Positions 20,261 to 28,803 of a DNA stretch of 36,105 bases are shown here, piece after piece (position 1 is the first letter of the stretch; every line of letters begins with the position of its first letter). Made by a program: the position numbers and the translations under genes. Below the pieces are notes generated by a model, which worked only from the letters and a program-made list of their open reading frames with translations, was not told the origin of the DNA and did not search any database. This stretch comes from a virus: positions 1 to 36,105 of the IMG/VR virus record IMGVR_UViG_3300046170_000251; one strand, given 5' to 3'.

Positions 20261-21876
20261 TGCAATCACAAGAATTTAGGACTTTAGCTAAACAGCTAAA
20301 AGACAACCTATCTAGGTTAATGGAAAAAAGATCAAACTGGGAAAGCCATTGGCAAGAAGTATCAGATTTGATGTTACCTAGAAAAGCAGAGATCACAAAA
20401 GAACGAGCAAGAGGCGATAAACGACATACACAGATATTTGATGCAACGGCTGTACATGCTCTGGAACTTTTGGCTGCATCTCTGCATGGTATGTTGACTT
20501 CATCAGCGAATAGATGGTTTTCATTAAGATTTAAAGAAACCCAATTAAATGAAAGCGATGAAGCGAAAGAGTGGTTAGAAGATGCCACACAGCGAATGTA
20601 TGATGTAATTTCTAAATCAAACTTTCAACAAGAGATATTTGAAGCATATCATGATCTGATTGCCTTTGGAACTTCATGCTTAATGATTGAAGAAGATCAG
20701 GAAGATATTTTAAACTTTTCTGCAAGACACATTAAAGAACTTTATATTCAAGAAAATAAAAAAGGTTTTGTTGATACAATTTATCGAAGATTTAAAATGC
20801 CAGCTCAAGCTGTTGTTTCTAAATTTAGTTTTGAAAATGTTTCAAGAGAAGTACAAAATACATCAAACAAAAATCCTTTTGATGATATAGATTTAGTTCA
20901 TGTTGTAAGACCAAGATTAGATTACGATCCTGATAAAAAAGATAAAAAGAATATGCCATTTCAAAGTATTTATTTTGAATATGGTAGTGGACATATAATT
21001 TCTTTTGGTGGTTTTTTAGAAAATCCTTATGTAGTTCCAAGATACTTAAAAGCATCTACTGAACAATATGGAAGATCGCCAGGCATGAATGCTTTAGCTG
21101 ATGTTAAAGTTTTAAATAAGATGGTAGAAAATAGTTTAAAAGCTGCTGCCAAACAAATTGATCCTCCTCTACTCATTCCAGATGATGGTATGTTAGCTCC
21201 TATTAGAATGGCTCCAGGTTCTATAAATTTTTATCGGAGTGGATCAAGAGATCGTATAGAGCCGCTAAATATTAATGCAAACACAGCAACTACTTTGAAT
21301 AATGAAAATCAAAGAAGAGATGCCATTAATAAAATGTTTCATATCGATCAGTTAGTTGTAACTGAAAATAGAAACATGACAGCGACTGAAGTTGTCCAAA
21401 GACAAGAAGAAAAGATGAGAATACTTGGTCCAGTTTTAGGTAGATTACAATCTGAATTATTATCTCCATTAATAACTAGAGTATTTAATATTCTTTTAAG
21501 AAATGGATTGTTTATGCAATCACCAGATATTCTTATGCAACAAGAATTAAAAATAGAATTTGTATCACCAATGGCTTTAGCTCAAAGAGGACAAGAGTTA
21601 CAATCTTTAATGAGAGGATTAGAAATATTTGGTTCACTTGCTCAAACAATGCCAGTTATGGATTACATCGATGAAAATGGATTAGTTAAAAACATTATTG
21701 ATATTTTAGGATTACCAGCAAAAGTAATTAAATCAGATGCAGAAGTAGAACAAATTAGAGCTGAAAGAGCTCAACAAGAAGCACAACAAATGGAAATGCA
21801 ACAACAAATGGCTGAAACTGAAATGGCTAAGAATGCAGCACCATTAGCAAAAGTTGTTCAAGATGGATCACAATAA
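20260..21876 (+). CDS. Portal (head-to-tail connector) protein
   Basis: 538 residues, the usual size for the T7 gp8-like family. Family-typical stretches are NWESHWQEVSDLMLPRKAEI, ATAVHALELLAASLHGMLTS (then SANRWFSLRF), FQQEIFEAYHDLIAFGTSCL and GRSPGMNALADVKVLNKMVE. The C-terminus is a Gln/Met/Glu-rich coiled coil (EAQQMEMQQQMAETEMAKNA). It forms the dodecameric vertex ring through which DNA passes, binds terminase during packaging and later the tail-tube protein. Intact. Confidence 0.92.
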   Translation: MQSQEFRTLAKQLKDNLSRLMEKRSNWESHWQEVSDLMLPRKAEITKERARGDKRHTQIFDATAVHALELLAASLHGMLTSSANRWFSLRFKETQLNESDEAKEWLEDATQRMYDVISKSNFQQEIFEAYHDLIAFGTSCLMIEEDQEDILNFSARHIKELYIQENKKGFVDTIYRRFKMPAQAVVSKFSFENVSREVQNTSNKNPFDDIDLVHVVRPRLDYDPDKKDKKNMPFQSIYFEYGSGHIISFGGFLENPYVVPRYLKASTEQYGRSPGMNALADVKVLNKMVENSLKAAAKQIDPPLLIPDDGMLAPIRMAPGSINFYRSGSRDRIEPLNINANTATTLNNENQRRDAINKMFHIDQLVVTENRNMTATEVVQRQEEKMRILGPVLGRLQSELLSPLITRVFNILLRNGLFMQSPDILMQQELKIEFVSPMALAQRGQELQSLMRGLEIFGSLAQTMPVMDYIDENGLVKNIIDILGLPAKVIKSDAEVEQIRAERAQQEAQQMEMQQQMAETEMAKNAAPLAKVVQDGSQ

Positions 21877-22084
21877 ACAAATACAAAAAAAATTAGATCA
21901 GCTTAGGAACGATTACAAAATAGTTTTTGGATCAGACGAAGGCAAAAGAGTTTTAGAGGACATCTCTATAAGATGTCATGAGAGTTCGACTACTTTCTCA
22001 AAAGATAACAGTCATGAGACAGCTTTTTTAGAAGGACAAAGATCAATTCTTATCTTCTTAAAAGCAATGCTTAAATCAAAATAA
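21863..22084 (+). CDS. Bbp19-like small head protein
   Basis: 73 residues from ATG 21863 (inside the portal 3' end, 14-base overlap). KKLDQLRNDYKIVFGSDEGK then RVLEDISIRCHESSTTFSKD and ETAFLEGQRSILIFLKAML. The pattern F.t..G..VL..l...c...~f......~a.~eG.R.~~~~i matches the Bbp19-like family found after portal genes in podoviruses. Probably a minor virion protein. Confidence 0.7.
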   Translation: MDHNKQIQKKLDQLRNDYKIVFGSDEGKRVLEDISIRCHESSTTFSKDNSHETAFLEGQRSILIFLKAMLKSK

Positions 22085-22097
22085 CCAATAGGTATAT

Positions 22098-22943
22098 ATG
22101 GAAAATCAGACAACTGCACCAGAGGTGCAATCTGAACAAACGACAGATGTTGTTCAGAATAATACTGTAGCAACGGATGTTGTAAGTAACCAGGAAACAA
22201 ATTTTAAAGATTTAATTCCTGAAGGTTTCAAAGAAGAAAAGTCTTTGGACAATTTTAATAACATGGAAGATTTCGTAAAAAGTTATCTCCATGCACAAAA
22301 GTTAGTTGGAGCTGATAAAATTCCAGTTCCTAACAAACATGCAACCGATGAGGATTGGAATGAAGTATTTAAAAGATTGGGTGCTCCAGAAACTCCAGAA
22401 GATTATCAATATAATCTCAAGGATGTGGAATTGGATCAAAACCAAGTTCAAGAGTTTAATAAAACTGCTCATCAATTAGGATTACTTCCTAAACAAGCTG
22501 AAGGTCTTATTAAATTTTATAATGAGATGAATGGTAATATTGCAGTATCAGAAGAAGAAGCTGCATCACAAGCTCAATTAGTAACAGAGACTGAACTTAA
22601 AAAAGAGTTTGGACCACAATTTGCTAAAAGACTTGACCAGGCTAAAAAGCTTGCAGTTAATTCTTTAGGATCAGATTTTTTAGAAAATACTTTTCTTAAA
22701 GATGGATCAAGAATTGGAGACAATATTAAAGTCATCAAAGCCTTTTCTGAACTAGCTGATAAATTATCTGAAGATGAAATCATTAAAGGTGATGGATCTG
22801 AATATATGACAGCTAAAGATATAGAAAAAGAGATCAACGAACTTACTCAAGAAGGATCTGCTTATTGGAGCAAAACGCATCCAAATCATCAAAAAGCAGT
22901 TCAAGAAGTCTTGAAGTTAAGAGAGATGCTCAATGGCGGATAG
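22098..22943 (+). CDS. Capsid assembly scaffolding protein
   Basis: 281 residues, acidic and helical. A disordered Gln/Thr/Val-rich start is followed by FKDLIPEGFKEEKSLDNFNN, EDFVKSYLHAQKLVGADKIP and LGAPETPEDYQYNL. The K-x-LxxF.n...~~kSY~~aqkliG...~~P....d...~~~~~~lG.P..p..Y pattern is typical of podovirus and siphovirus scaffolds. The C-terminus is the helical capsid-contacting end. It would line the prohead during assembly and leave before packaging. Position between portal and capsid agrees. Confidence 0.87.
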   Translation: MENQTTAPEVQSEQTTDVVQNNTVATDVVSNQETNFKDLIPEGFKEEKSLDNFNNMEDFVKSYLHAQKLVGADKIPVPNKHATDEDWNEVFKRLGAPETPEDYQYNLKDVELDQNQVQEFNKTAHQLGLLPKQAEGLIKFYNEMNGNIAVSEEEAASQAQLVTETELKKEFGPQFAKRLDQAKKLAVNSLGSDFLENTFLKDGSRIGDNIKVIKAFSELADKLSEDEIIKGDGSEYMTAKDIEKEINELTQEGSAYWSKTHPNHQKAVQEVLKLREMLNGG

Positions 22944-23136
22944 ATTTGAGCCAGGTGAAATAATAACAGAAGAAGAAGTTAGACTTGAATGTTTAAGACT
23001 AGCAACTGAATTTGGACCAGAGAATGATCGAAGAGATCCTCTGCCAATAGCTGATAGTTATTATTCCTGGGTAACAAAAAATTCTAAGCGACAATCTGAA
23101 AAGACCGCTAAGAAAAAAGACAAAGTGAAGTCTTAA
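22933..23136 (+). CDS. Small hypothetical protein between scaffold and capsid genes
   Basis: 67 residues: MADRFEPGEIITEEEVRLEC, LRLATEFGPENDRRDPLPIA, DSYYSWVTKNSK and a Lys-rich end. It overlaps the scaffold gene by 11 bases. Mostly helical; the motif DPLPIADSYYSWV seems conserved-looking but I cannot name a family. Possibly a head-assembly factor. Confidence 0.6.
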   Translation: MADRFEPGEIITEEEVRLECLRLATEFGPENDRRDPLPIADSYYSWVTKNSKRQSEKTAKKKDKVKS

Positions 23137-23152
23137 AATTTACAGATGCGAC

Positions 23153-23165
23153 CTCCATCCTGGAG
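23153..23165 (+). other. Short stable hairpin upstream of the capsid gene
   Basis: CTCCA-TCC-TGGAG forms a tight 5-bp stem in the 78-base gap before the major capsid gene. No T-tract follows, so it is unlikely to terminate. It could mark an RNA processing or stabilising site raising capsid mRNA, as hairpins do before other phage capsid genes. Weak evidence. Confidence 0.3.
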
Positions 23166-23214
23166 ATAACCAAGTCGATTAACATTAACCAACAACAATA
23201 AGGAGATTTGAAAT

Positions 23215-24078
23215 ATGTCAAATCAAATTACTACAGCTTTTGTACAGCAGTATTCAAACAATGTACAAATGCTATCACAACAAAAAGGCTCATTACTGAG
23301 ATCTGCTGTTGATGTTGAAACTGTTGTCGGCAAGAATGCTTTTTTTGACCAAGTTGGCGTAGCCTCTGCGGTTAAAAGAACTACTAGACATGCTGACACT
23401 CCACAGATGGATACACCACATGCAAGAAGAAGAGTTAGCCTTGTTGATTACGAGTATGCTGATCTTATCGATAACCAAGATAAAATTAGAACTCTAATCG
23501 ATCCGACATCATCTTATGCTACTGCTGCTGCTTACGCATTAGGAAGAGCACAAGACGATGAAATTATCGCTGCATTATCTGGAACTGCATTTACAGGAGA
23601 GACTGGATCTACATCTACTGCTCTTCCGACTGCACAAAAGATAACTGAAAGTGGTACTGCTGGTTTAACTATTGCTAAATTAAGAAGTGCAAAAGAACTT
23701 CTTGATGCTGCATCTGTTGATCCATCAATTACTAGATACATTGCAGTTGGACCCAGACAGATAACTGACCTTTTGGGAACAACAGAAGTTACATCTAGTG
23801 ATTTTAACTCTGTAAAAGCTCTAGCGAATGGAGAAGTTAATTCATTCTTAGGCTTCAACTTTATCGTGTCTAACAGACTAGACATCGCATCATCTAAAAG
23901 ACTTTGCTTAGTATGGGCAATGGACGGATGTAAGATGGCTATCGGTCAAGATTTGATGACTAGAATTGATGAGAGATCTGACAAAGGTTATGCTCATCAA
24001 GTTTATGTTTGTCAAAGTCTTGGTGCGACTAGAATGGAAGAATCTAAAGTTGTAACAATCCAAGCTCATGAAGCTTAA
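23215..24078 (+). CDS. Major capsid protein
   Basis: 287 residues with the strongest ribosome site of the region (AAGGAG, nine bases before the ATG). MSNQITTAFVQQYSNNVQML then VGKNAFFDQVGVASAVKRTT, ADLIDNQDKIRTLIDPTSSY and GRAQDDEIIAAL give the HK97-fold N-arm, E-loop and spine-helix pattern of the podovirus capsid family. The late part has ITRYIAVGPRQITDLLGTTE and FLGFNFIVSNRL, the typical P-domain end. It is short for a capsid protein, which fits the small genome. A hairpin (24559-24586) follows the next gene. Confidence 0.88.
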   Translation: MSNQITTAFVQQYSNNVQMLSQQKGSLLRSAVDVETVVGKNAFFDQVGVASAVKRTTRHADTPQMDTPHARRRVSLVDYEYADLIDNQDKIRTLIDPTSSYATAAAYALGRAQDDEIIAALSGTAFTGETGSTSTALPTAQKITESGTAGLTIAKLRSAKELLDAASVDPSITRYIAVGPRQITDLLGTTEVTSSDFNSVKALANGEVNSFLGFNFIVSNRLDIASSKRLCLVWAMDGCKMAIGQDLMTRIDERSDKGYAHQVYVCQSLGATRMEESKVVTIQAHEA

Positions 24079-24097
24079 TCAATAGGAGAAATATAAT

Positions 24098-24547
24098 ATG
24101 GCTAATTCGATACAATATGCGAAAACTGTTAGTGTTCCTTCTGAAAAGATTAAGACTAACGAACTAAGCGGTAGAGTAAGAGCTGCATTTGCTGAATACG
24201 AAGCATCTGCGGAGCAATCAACTATCACTATGTTTACAATACCAAATGGTGCAAGAATGCTATCTGGTGCTGTTAGTTATGATGCTTTAGGATCATCAAC
24301 TACAATTTCTGTAGGTTATGCTGCTCATAAAAAAGCAGACGGAACAGATCAAGCTCTTGATGTAGATGAATACAAAGCTGCGGCTGCGTCAACATCTGCT
24401 CAAAGTGTTTCTGTTTTAGATACAATGGCTTTAGGAAAAAACTCAGTAGCGGATGCAGATAAAGATGGTGTTCCAGTTACAGTAACATTGGCTGGTGCTA
24501 ATGGTACAGGAACTATCCAACTTCAGATGTTCTATGTTATTGACTAA
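24098..24547 (+). CDS. Probable capsid decoration or head structural protein
   Basis: 149 residues behind AGGAG, directly after the capsid gene. MANSIQYAKTVSVPSEKIKT leads into a beta-rich body (FTIPNGARMLSGAVSYDALG, then TISVGYAAHKKADGT) and ends VTLAGANGTGTIQLQMFYVI. The beta-rich composition, strong ribosome site and location between capsid gene and hairpin suggest a virion protein made in quantity, such as a decoration protein. Marine short-tailed phages often have a similar gene here. Confidence 0.65.
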   Translation: MANSIQYAKTVSVPSEKIKTNELSGRVRAAFAEYEASAEQSTITMFTIPNGARMLSGAVSYDALGSSTTISVGYAAHKKADGTDQALDVDEYKAAAASTSAQSVSVLDTMALGKNSVADADKDGVPVTVTLAGANGTGTIQLQMFYVID

Positions 24548-24558
24548 TAACTAATTTT

Positions 24559-24586
24559 GTTTGGCGGATGAAATACTCCGCCAAGC
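24559..24586 (+). terminator. GC-rich hairpin after the capsid/decoration genes
   Basis: TTGGCGGA (24561-24568) pairs perfectly with TCCGCCAA (24577-24584) around TGAAATAC; G24559-C24586 and T24560-G24585 extend it to ten pairs. It is the most stable hairpin seen in the window, but it is followed by AATAGTAAA, not a T-run. It may be a partial terminator or 3'-end stabiliser that raises capsid mRNA over tail mRNA. Confidence 0.6.
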
Positions 24587-24595
24587 AATAGTAAA

Positions 24596-24871
24596 ATGCC
24601 AAGAGCAATAAGAAGAAATAAAAGAAATTACAGACCTACTAAAAAAGGTGCTGGAATGACAAAGGCTGGAGTTAAAGCTTATAGAAAAGCTAATCCAGGA
24701 TCAAAATTAAAAACCGCAGTAACTGGTAAAGTTAAAAAAGGATCAGCTGCTGCTAAAAGAAGAAAATCATATTGTGCAAGATCTTTAGGACAACTGAAAA
24801 GATCTTCTGCAAAAACTAAAAATAATCCAAACTCAAGGATCAGACAAGCTAGACGAAGATGGAAATGCTAA
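24596..24871 (+). CDS. Basic DUF6321-like protein
   Basis: 91 residues, about one-third Lys/Arg: TKKGAGMTKAGVKAYRKANP, GSKLKTAVTGKVKKGSAAAK, RRKSYCARSLGQLK and NPNSRIRQARRRWKC. The GAGMTxxGVxxYRxxNPGSKL and SRIRxARxRWxC motifs are the conserved parts of the DUF6321 family in marine phages. Unknown function; charge and late position suggest DNA binding inside the head. Confidence 0.75.
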   Translation: MPRAIRRNKRNYRPTKKGAGMTKAGVKAYRKANPGSKLKTAVTGKVKKGSAAAKRRKSYCARSLGQLKRSSAKTKNNPNSRIRQARRRWKC

Positions 24872-24872
24872 A

Positions 24873-25097
24873 ATGAAATATATCATAGTTTTATACATGT
24901 GTTCTTTTTCAACATCACCTCCTCAATGTATGCCTGGACAAGTTTTAGGAATAGAATTTAATACTTATGACCAATGTATTTTAGAAGGTTACTTGCAGTC
25001 TTATAAAAATCTAAAAAAATTAAGTAGTGAAGAAATAAATAATAATCAATTAGCAATCAAATTTGATTGTAAAGAAATCAAGGTGGAGAATATTTAA
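24873..25097 (+). CDS. Small Cys-containing protein, possibly exported
   Basis: 74 residues: MKYIIVLYMCSFSTSPPQCM, PGQVLGIEFNTYDQCILEGY, LQSYKNLKKLSSEE and FDCKEIKVENI. The hydrophobic start IIVLYMCSF resembles a short signal peptide, and four Cys suggest two disulphides in the periplasm. It overlaps the next gene by one base. A late, possibly periplasmic protein in an operon of virion genes is unusual; role unknown. Confidence 0.6.
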   Translation: MKYIIVLYMCSFSTSPPQCMPGQVLGIEFNTYDQCILEGYLQSYKNLKKLSSEEINNNQLAIKFDCKEIKVENI

Positions 25098-25675
25098 TGG
25101 CATCAGTAGTAGATATGTGTAATTCAGCTCTTAATTTATTAGGAGCATCAACAATCTCAGCATTAACTGACGATAGTAAAAATGCCAGATTATGTAATCA
25201 AAGATATGAGCCAGTAAGAAATAGAGTATTTAGATCTCATGCCTGGAACTGCTTGCACAAAAGAGTTCAATTGGCTCAAAACAGTACAGCTCCAGTAGTA
25301 GAATATTCATTTGCTTATGCTCTTCCTTCAGATTGTTTAAGAGTTTTAAAAGTTCACAACGGATCTACAGACAGTATTAAATCGGATATTGATTATAAAT
25401 TAGAAGGCAAAAATATTGTAACTAATGAAGGTACTGTTTTTATAATTTATATTGCTAAAATAACTGATCCAAACGAATACGATACTTATCTTCAAGAAAG
25501 TATTTCTCATCAACTTGCTGCTGATCTTGCTTATGCAGTTACAAACAATGCAACTCTAGCTGATAAATATATGGTTAGAGCAGATGAAAGATTAAGAGAA
25601 GCAAGATTTATAGATGCAACTGAAAACTCACTAGGTACTATTGAAAGCTCTGAATTTACAGATGCTAGATTATAA
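25097..25675 (+). CDS. Tail tubular protein A-like (T7 gp11-like, adaptor ring)
   Basis: 192 residues, normal for the family. ASVVDMCNSALNLLGASTIS, DDSKNARLCNQRYEPVRNRV and FRSHAWNCLHKRVQLAQ are the classic gp11/gp4-type gatekeeper motifs. YSFAYALPSDCLRVLKV is the conserved strand pair before the C-terminal helices (LQESISHQLAADLAYAVTNN). It would form the ring between portal and nozzle. Confidence 0.88.
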   Translation: MASVVDMCNSALNLLGASTISALTDDSKNARLCNQRYEPVRNRVFRSHAWNCLHKRVQLAQNSTAPVVEYSFAYALPSDCLRVLKVHNGSTDSIKSDIDYKLEGKNIVTNEGTVFIIYIAKITDPNEYDTYLQESISHQLAADLAYAVTNNATLADKYMVRADERLREARFIDATENSLGTIESSEFTDARL

Positions 25676-25893
25676 TGTCCAAATCAGCTTTTGATCCAAG
25701 ACTATTAGAAAAATATTCTGAGCCTAAATCACTTCTTCATTTTCAATGGGGAGATGACAATAAAGTTTATCGATACGCATTAGTAGAAATTATTAACGAA
25801 CATGAAATTGATCCTACTTCTAAATGTAAAAGAGAAGAACAAGGATTAAGCCAACAAGAAATTTTTAGAAAAATATGCCAAGAACAACATTAG
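25675..25893 (+). CDS. Small hypothetical protein between tail-tube genes
   Basis: 72 residues: MSKSAFDPRLLEKYSEPKSL, LHFQWGDDNKVYRYALVEII, NEHEIDPTSKCKRE and a helical end. It starts one base inside the previous stop and overlaps the next gene by 19 bases. No family recognised; its place suggests a minor tail or assembly factor. Confidence 0.6.
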   Translation: MSKSAFDPRLLEKYSEPKSLLHFQWGDDNKVYRYALVEIINEHEIDPTSKCKREEQGLSQQEIFRKICQEQH

Positions 25894-27893
25894 CTTTAAC
25901 TTCTTTTGTATCTGGAGAATTTTCTCCTAAAATGGAAGGTAGAACAGACTTTGATAAATATAGCTCAGGTGCAAAAACTTTAGAAAATTTTTTAGTACAT
26001 CCTCAAGGAGCAGCAACAAGAAGAGTTGGAACTCAATTTATTGGAGAAGTAAAATCTAGTGCTGCTAAAACAAGATTAATACCTTTTGAATTTTCAACTA
26101 CTCAAACTTATGTTTTAGAATTTGGAAATAATTATATAAGATTTTTTAAAGATAAAGGACAGATCTTATCTGGTGGTAGTCCTTACGAAATATCCTCACC
26201 TTATTTAACAGCTGAACTTTTTGATATTAAGTGGGCTCAATCAGCAGATGTCATGTACATTTGTCATCCGAACCATCAAGTAATGAAGCTTTCAAGAACT
26301 GGACATACATCATGGTCATTAGCTGAAGTTGATTTTACTGATGGACCTTATCTTGCAACAAATAATACAACAACTACTTTAACACCAGCTTCTGCTTCAA
26401 CTGGAACTGGAGTAAATATAACTGCCTCTGCGGTTACTGGAATAAATGGTGGTGCTGGTTTTCAAACAACTGATGTTGGAAGAATAATATCTTTTAATTC
26501 TGGTAAAGCTAAAATTACATCAAGGACCAATACGACAGTTGTTGTTTGTACAATTACAACAGCATTTACAAATACAAATGCTACAGCAGCTTTTGAATTA
26601 GGAGCATTCTCCGATACAACTGGACATCCTTCATGTGTATCATTTTTTGAACAAAGATTAGTATTTGCTGGAACAACAGATGAGCCTCAGACATTATTTT
26701 TTTCTGCTGCTGGTGATTACGAGAACATGACTACTGGAACTAATGCTGGTGATGCTATGGTTTACACAATTGCATCAAATCAAGTTAATGCCATAAGATA
26801 CATGAAAGCAGTTAGAACTTTAGTTGTTGGAACTTCTGGAGGTGAATTTACTGTATCAGCAGATGGTACAGATGCTTCTATTACACCAACAAATATTACA
26901 ATTAAAAAACAAAGTTCATTTGGATCAGCTAATGTTGATGCTATTCCAGCTGGTAATGCAATTTTGTTTTTACAAAAAGCTAGAAGAAAAATTAGAGAGT
27001 TGCAATACAACTTTGATAGTGATGGTTATCAAGCACCAGATCTAACTGTTTTAAACGAAACAGCTACAGATACTGGTATTAATGAAATGTCTTTCCAACA
27101 AGAACCAAGTAGTATTATTTGGTGTGTTAGAGATGATGGCATATTAGCAGCTTTAACTTATCAAAGATCAGAAAATGTTGTTGCCTGGACAAGACATATT
27201 TTCGGTGGAGTATTTGGTAATGGAAATGCTGTATGTGAAAGTGTTGCAACTATTTCTGGAACTTTAACAGAAGATGAAGTTTGGGTTATTGTTAAAAGAA
27301 CAATTAATGGTGCAACTAAAAGATATGTAGAATGTTTTTCAAATTTTGATTTTGACGAAACTACATCTACAGATTTTAAATTTTTAGATAGTCACCTCTC
27401 CTACTCTGGATCTTCAGTATCATCATTAAGTGGATTAAGTCATTTAGAAGGTCAATCAGTTTCTATATTGGCTGATGGATCTGTACATGCAAACAAAACT
27501 GTAAGCTCAGGTGCGGTTTCTTTAGATAGAGCAGTTACTAAAGCTTGTATTGGTTTATCTTACGATAGTGTTTTGCAAACAATGAGAATTGAAGGTGGAG
27601 CTGCTGAAGGTACTTCACAAGGTAAAACAAAAAGAATTTCAAAAGTTGTTTTAAGATTATTTGAAACTGTTGGTGTCAAAGTAGGACCATCATTAACAAA
27701 TCTTGAGACAGTTCCATTTAGAACAACTTCAAGTAATTTATCTGCTCCAGTTAATACTTTGCTAGCTGGTGATAAAGAAATTGAATTTAATGATGACTAT
27801 AATTCGGATGGCTTTATATTTATTAAACAAGATCAACCTTTGCCTTGTTCAATACTTTCAATTTATCCAACTCTAGTTACATCGGATGGCTAA
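25875..27893 (+). CDS. Tail tubular protein B-like (T7 gp12-like nozzle)
   Basis: 672 residues. The start TSFVSGEFSPKMEGRTDFDK then YSSGAKTLENFLVHPQGAAT, RRVGTQFIGEVK and FEFSTTQTYVLEFGNNYIRF is the unmistakable nozzle-protein N-terminus. Later parts include SFFEQRLVFAGTTDEPQTLF and FLQKARRKIRELQYN, also family motifs. It forms the hexameric tail tip that opens for DNA release and carries the fibres. Intact. Confidence 0.9.
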   Translation: MPRTTLALTSFVSGEFSPKMEGRTDFDKYSSGAKTLENFLVHPQGAATRRVGTQFIGEVKSSAAKTRLIPFEFSTTQTYVLEFGNNYIRFFKDKGQILSGGSPYEISSPYLTAELFDIKWAQSADVMYICHPNHQVMKLSRTGHTSWSLAEVDFTDGPYLATNNTTTTLTPASASTGTGVNITASAVTGINGGAGFQTTDVGRIISFNSGKAKITSRTNTTVVVCTITTAFTNTNATAAFELGAFSDTTGHPSCVSFFEQRLVFAGTTDEPQTLFFSAAGDYENMTTGTNAGDAMVYTIASNQVNAIRYMKAVRTLVVGTSGGEFTVSADGTDASITPTNITIKKQSSFGSANVDAIPAGNAILFLQKARRKIRELQYNFDSDGYQAPDLTVLNETATDTGINEMSFQQEPSSIIWCVRDDGILAALTYQRSENVVAWTRHIFGGVFGNGNAVCESVATISGTLTEDEVWVIVKRTINGATKRYVECFSNFDFDETTSTDFKFLDSHLSYSGSSVSSLSGLSHLEGQSVSILADGSVHANKTVSSGAVSLDRAVTKACIGLSYDSVLQTMRIEGGAAEGTSQGKTKRISKVVLRLFETVGVKVGPSLTNLETVPFRTTSSNLSAPVNTLLAGDKEIEFNDDYNSDGFIFIKQDQPLPCSILSIYPTLVTSDG

Positions 27894-28347
27894 TTTTAAA
27901 ATAATTCCTTACGAAAGACATCATGGCGATGAAATGGTTGAGTTTGGATTAAACCATAAACTAATGGATATAGATGCAAGTTATACGGAAACTAGAATTG
28001 ATACTAAAGTTTTTGGTCTTTCATTCACTTTATTGGCTGACAATGAGCCTATACTTTCTGGTGGGATTATTCCTCTTTGGGATGGAGTTGCTGAAGGCTG
28101 GGTTATGGCAAGTAAAAAAGTTCATAACTATAAAATTAAATCAGCTTCTGCGGTCAAGAGAAGATTAGATTTACTTTGTAAGAATAACGAAGTTTGGAGA
28201 TTGCAAACAGCAGTCAAAGAAGAATTTACAACTGGTATTCGGTTTGCCGAATGGCTTGGATTAAAAAACGAAGGTTTGATGACCATGTATGGTCCAGACC
28301 AAACTAACTATTATAGGATGTCAAAAATATATGAGCTTCATAGGTAA
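27886..28347 (+). CDS. T7 gp13-like/DUF2833 internal virion protein A
   Basis: 153 residues, an acetyltransferase-like fold: MANFKIIPYERHHGDEMVEF, ADNEPILSGGIIPLWDGVAE, GWVMASKKV and FAEWLGLKNEGLMTMYGPDQ. The order matches the gp13/DUF2833 family located between tail-tube and gp14-like genes. In T7 gp13 is needed for assembly of the internal proteins. It overlaps its neighbours by 8 and 17 bases. Confidence 0.78.
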   Translation: MANFKIIPYERHHGDEMVEFGLNHKLMDIDASYTETRIDTKVFGLSFTLLADNEPILSGGIIPLWDGVAEGWVMASKKVHNYKIKSASAVKRRLDLLCKNNEVWRLQTAVKEEFTTGIRFAEWLGLKNEGLMTMYGPDQTNYYRMSKIYELHR

Positions 28348-28803
28348 TTTAGCAGCGGCTGGTGGTGCAAAAGCAATCGGTAAATATAATGCAAGTGTAG
28401 CTTACGAAGAAGCACAATACGAAAGAAAGAAAGCAGCTGTAAAACAAAAAGTATATAATACAGTTGAGAAGCCAAGATTACTAGATCAACAGGATCAACA
28501 GTATTCAGATTTTTTTGTTAAGTCTTTAAGATCAGGTGCAGAGATGAGAGCTGGCACAACTCCAATGCTTGTTGCTATCAAAAACAAACAGTTACAATCT
28601 TTTGATGTAGCAATAGCAGATTACAATTCTAAAGTTGCAGTAACAGATATGATTAATCAATCTATATTAATTGAAGCCAGAGGCTAGAGGCGAAGAGTTC
28701 AAAGGTAAGATGACAGCCAATACAGAATACATGAAAGCTGCTGGAAGCTTACTTATCTATGGGATCTAAATCTCAAGATGCTGGAAGGTTAGTAATTACA
28801 TAA
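28331..28803 (+). CDS. Internal virion protein, T7 gp14-like (two frameshifts near the end)
   Basis: From ATG 28331: MSFIGNLAAAGGAKAIGKYN, ASVAYEEAQYERKKAAVKQK, then YSDFFVKSLRSGAEMRAGTT and an alanine-rich helix. This is the pattern of podovirus internal virion protein B, which enters the envelope at DNA ejection. The written frame stops at 28685-28687. Removing one base near 28679 restores EARGEEFKGKMTANTEYMKA, and a second near 28755 restores SMGSKSQDAGRLVIT with TAA at 28801-28803, which then overlaps the next ATG exactly as expected. The restored protein is about 156 residues. Confidence 0.78.

Noticed and set aside
19634-20588. Overlapping minus-strand frames opposite the pre-portal and portal genes
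   Set aside because: They are Phe/Ser/Leu-rich shadows of Lys-rich plus-strand genes that have good starts and recognisable products.
23293-23885. Minus-strand frames inside the capsid gene
   Set aside because: The plus-strand capsid protein is well supported; the minus frames have no ribosome sites and shadow-like composition.
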